Positions 5,853 through 6,477 of a DNA stretch of 6,477 nucleotides are shown here, piece after piece. The stretch comes from Sulfurimonas sp. (GTDB lineage Bacteria; Campylobacterota; Campylobacteria; Campylobacterales; Sulfurimonadaceae). Below the pieces are notes generated by a model. It ran no database searches and was not told the DNA's origin. It was given only the letters and a program-made list of their open reading frames with translations. Where the stretch lies: NCBI GenBank assembly GCA_002733945.2, contig NVXO02000011.1, positions 1-6,477 on the forward strand, read 5' to 3'. The position numbers and the translations under genes were made by a program. Position 1 is the first letter of the stretch. Every line of letters begins with the position of its first letter.

Positions 5853-6398
5853 ATGAAAGAATTTATATATAACGAAATGATGGTTCATGTAGCTGTTTGT
5901 ACTAACAAAACTCCAAAAAATGTTTTAATCATCAGTAACAATGCAGATGGTTTTGTAACTGAAATGAAAAAACATGATGGAATTTCTTATGAAGTAATCG
6001 CTGCAACTGCAAATGCACTTCGTGAAGTTAAAGATAGCGCATTTGATGTTGTAATCAGTGAATTAGATTCTGATGCAGCTGTTCTTGCTCATTTTAACCG
6101 TGTTTTAAAAGATGATGGTCTTTTAGTAACAAAGCACCCATCTTTAGATAATGTAGAAGATAACAAGCAAATCATGCAAATTTTAGGTAAATATACTAAA
6201 ATCATCATGCCTTTTAACTTAGGAAATGGCGAGACTGCACTTTTAGCATCTAAAGAGTATCATCCAACAGCAGATATCATTCTTCACCGTACTGATATGC
6301 TTGATGGTTTAGAGTTTTATAACTGTGATGTTCACCCTGCTGCGTTTGCTATGGGTAACAATGTACGTAAAGCTTACTTAGGTGTAATTAAAAACTAA
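5853..6398 (+). CDS. Short, degenerate spermidine synthase-like protein
   Basis: The 181-residue protein aligns with the core of SpeE, the aminopropyltransferase that makes spermidine from putrescine and decarboxylated SAM. FIYNEMMVHVAV (4-15) matches E. coli FIYHEMMTHVPL, FDVVIS (64-69) matches FDVIIS, and FYNCDVHPAAFAM (155-167) matches YYNPAIHTAAFAL. It is about 100 residues shorter than typical SpeE. The N-terminal beta domain is absent, and about 20 residues are missing between the second strand and FDVVIS. Cofactor and catalytic motifs are altered: the GGGDG loop reads SNNADG (28-33), the ribose-binding acidic residue is not evident, and the catalytic SDCTD reads SELDS (69-73). It probably keeps the Rossmann methyltransferase-like fold, but spermidine synthase activity is doubtful. 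Proteins like this are often annotated as spermidine synthase in this group. Its stop overlaps the coaE start by one base, so the two are almost certainly cotranscribed and coupled. Confidence 0.8.
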   Translation: MKEFIYNEMMVHVAVCTNKTPKNVLIISNNADGFVTEMKKHDGISYEVIAATANALREVKDSAFDVVISELDSDAAVLAHFNRVLKDDGLLVTKHPSLDNVEDNKQIMQILGKYTKIIMPFNLGNGETALLASKEYHPTADIILHRTDMLDGLEFYNCDVHPAAFAMGNNVRKAYLGVIKN

Positions 6399-6477
6399 TG
6401 GCTTATGAGTATGCTATCGCTTTAACTGGAAGTATTGCTACTGGAAAGAGTACTGTGGCCTCACTTATAGCCCTTAA
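6398..6477 (+). CDS. coaE: Dephospho-CoA kinase, N-terminal part (runs off the window)
   Basis: Only the first 26 codons are in the window. They read MAYEYAIALTGSIATGKSTV and a few residues more: a first beta strand followed by a P-loop, GSIATGKS (11-18). A P-loop this close to the N-terminus, with the strand AIALTG before it, is typical of CoaE. CoaE phosphorylates the 3'-hydroxyl of dephospho-CoA with ATP, the last step of coenzyme A synthesis. The ATG shares one base with the upstream TAA (TAATG), with no clear ribosome binding site of its own, which implies coupling to the SpeE-like gene. Other small P-loop kinases begin similarly, but the neighbourhood and the GxIATGKST form favour CoaE. 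Confidence 0.87.
   Translation, partial: MAYEYAIALTGSIATGKSTVASLIAL

Overview
The window is AT-rich bacterial DNA. It looks like chromosome from a Campylobacterota (epsilonproteobacterial) organism, most likely Sulfurimonas or a close relative. That placement rests on my recall of family sequences and of the purM / DUF2892 / short SpeE-like / coaE neighbourhood, not on a search.

Layout: (1) Bases 1 to about 88 are the 3' part of a 5S rRNA, the tail of an rRNA operon that enters from the left. (2) About 315 bases of AT-rich spacer follow, with a plausible promoter at its right end. (3) A FadL/OmpP1-family outer-membrane channel gene (404-1636) is followed by a GC-rich hairpin. (4) A tight three-gene operon on the + strand (1809-4509) encodes three signal-peptide-bearing proteins. 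I read all three as tandem DUF302-like proteins: one divergent member with a cysteine pair, then two adjacent paralogues that are about 60% identical. It ends in a hairpin terminator that overlaps the end of the convergent purM. (5) On the - strand, a small two-helix membrane protein (DUF2892/YgaP-like, 5526-5747) overlaps and precedes purM (4541-5539), the AIR synthetase of purine synthesis. (6) Divergent from these, on the + strand, is a short SpeE-like protein (5853-6398) that has lost most spermidine synthase active-site residues. It overlaps by one base the start of coaE (dephospho-CoA kinase), which runs off the right edge.

The right part (purM, coaE) is core metabolism. The accessory part is the left half: an outer-membrane channel for hydrophobic compounds beside an operon of exported DUF302-like proteins. 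Nothing in the sequence gives the biochemical job of the DUF302-like proteins, so any joint role with the FadL-like channel is a hypothesis. I saw no mobile elements, CRISPR arrays, tRNAs or integration sites.
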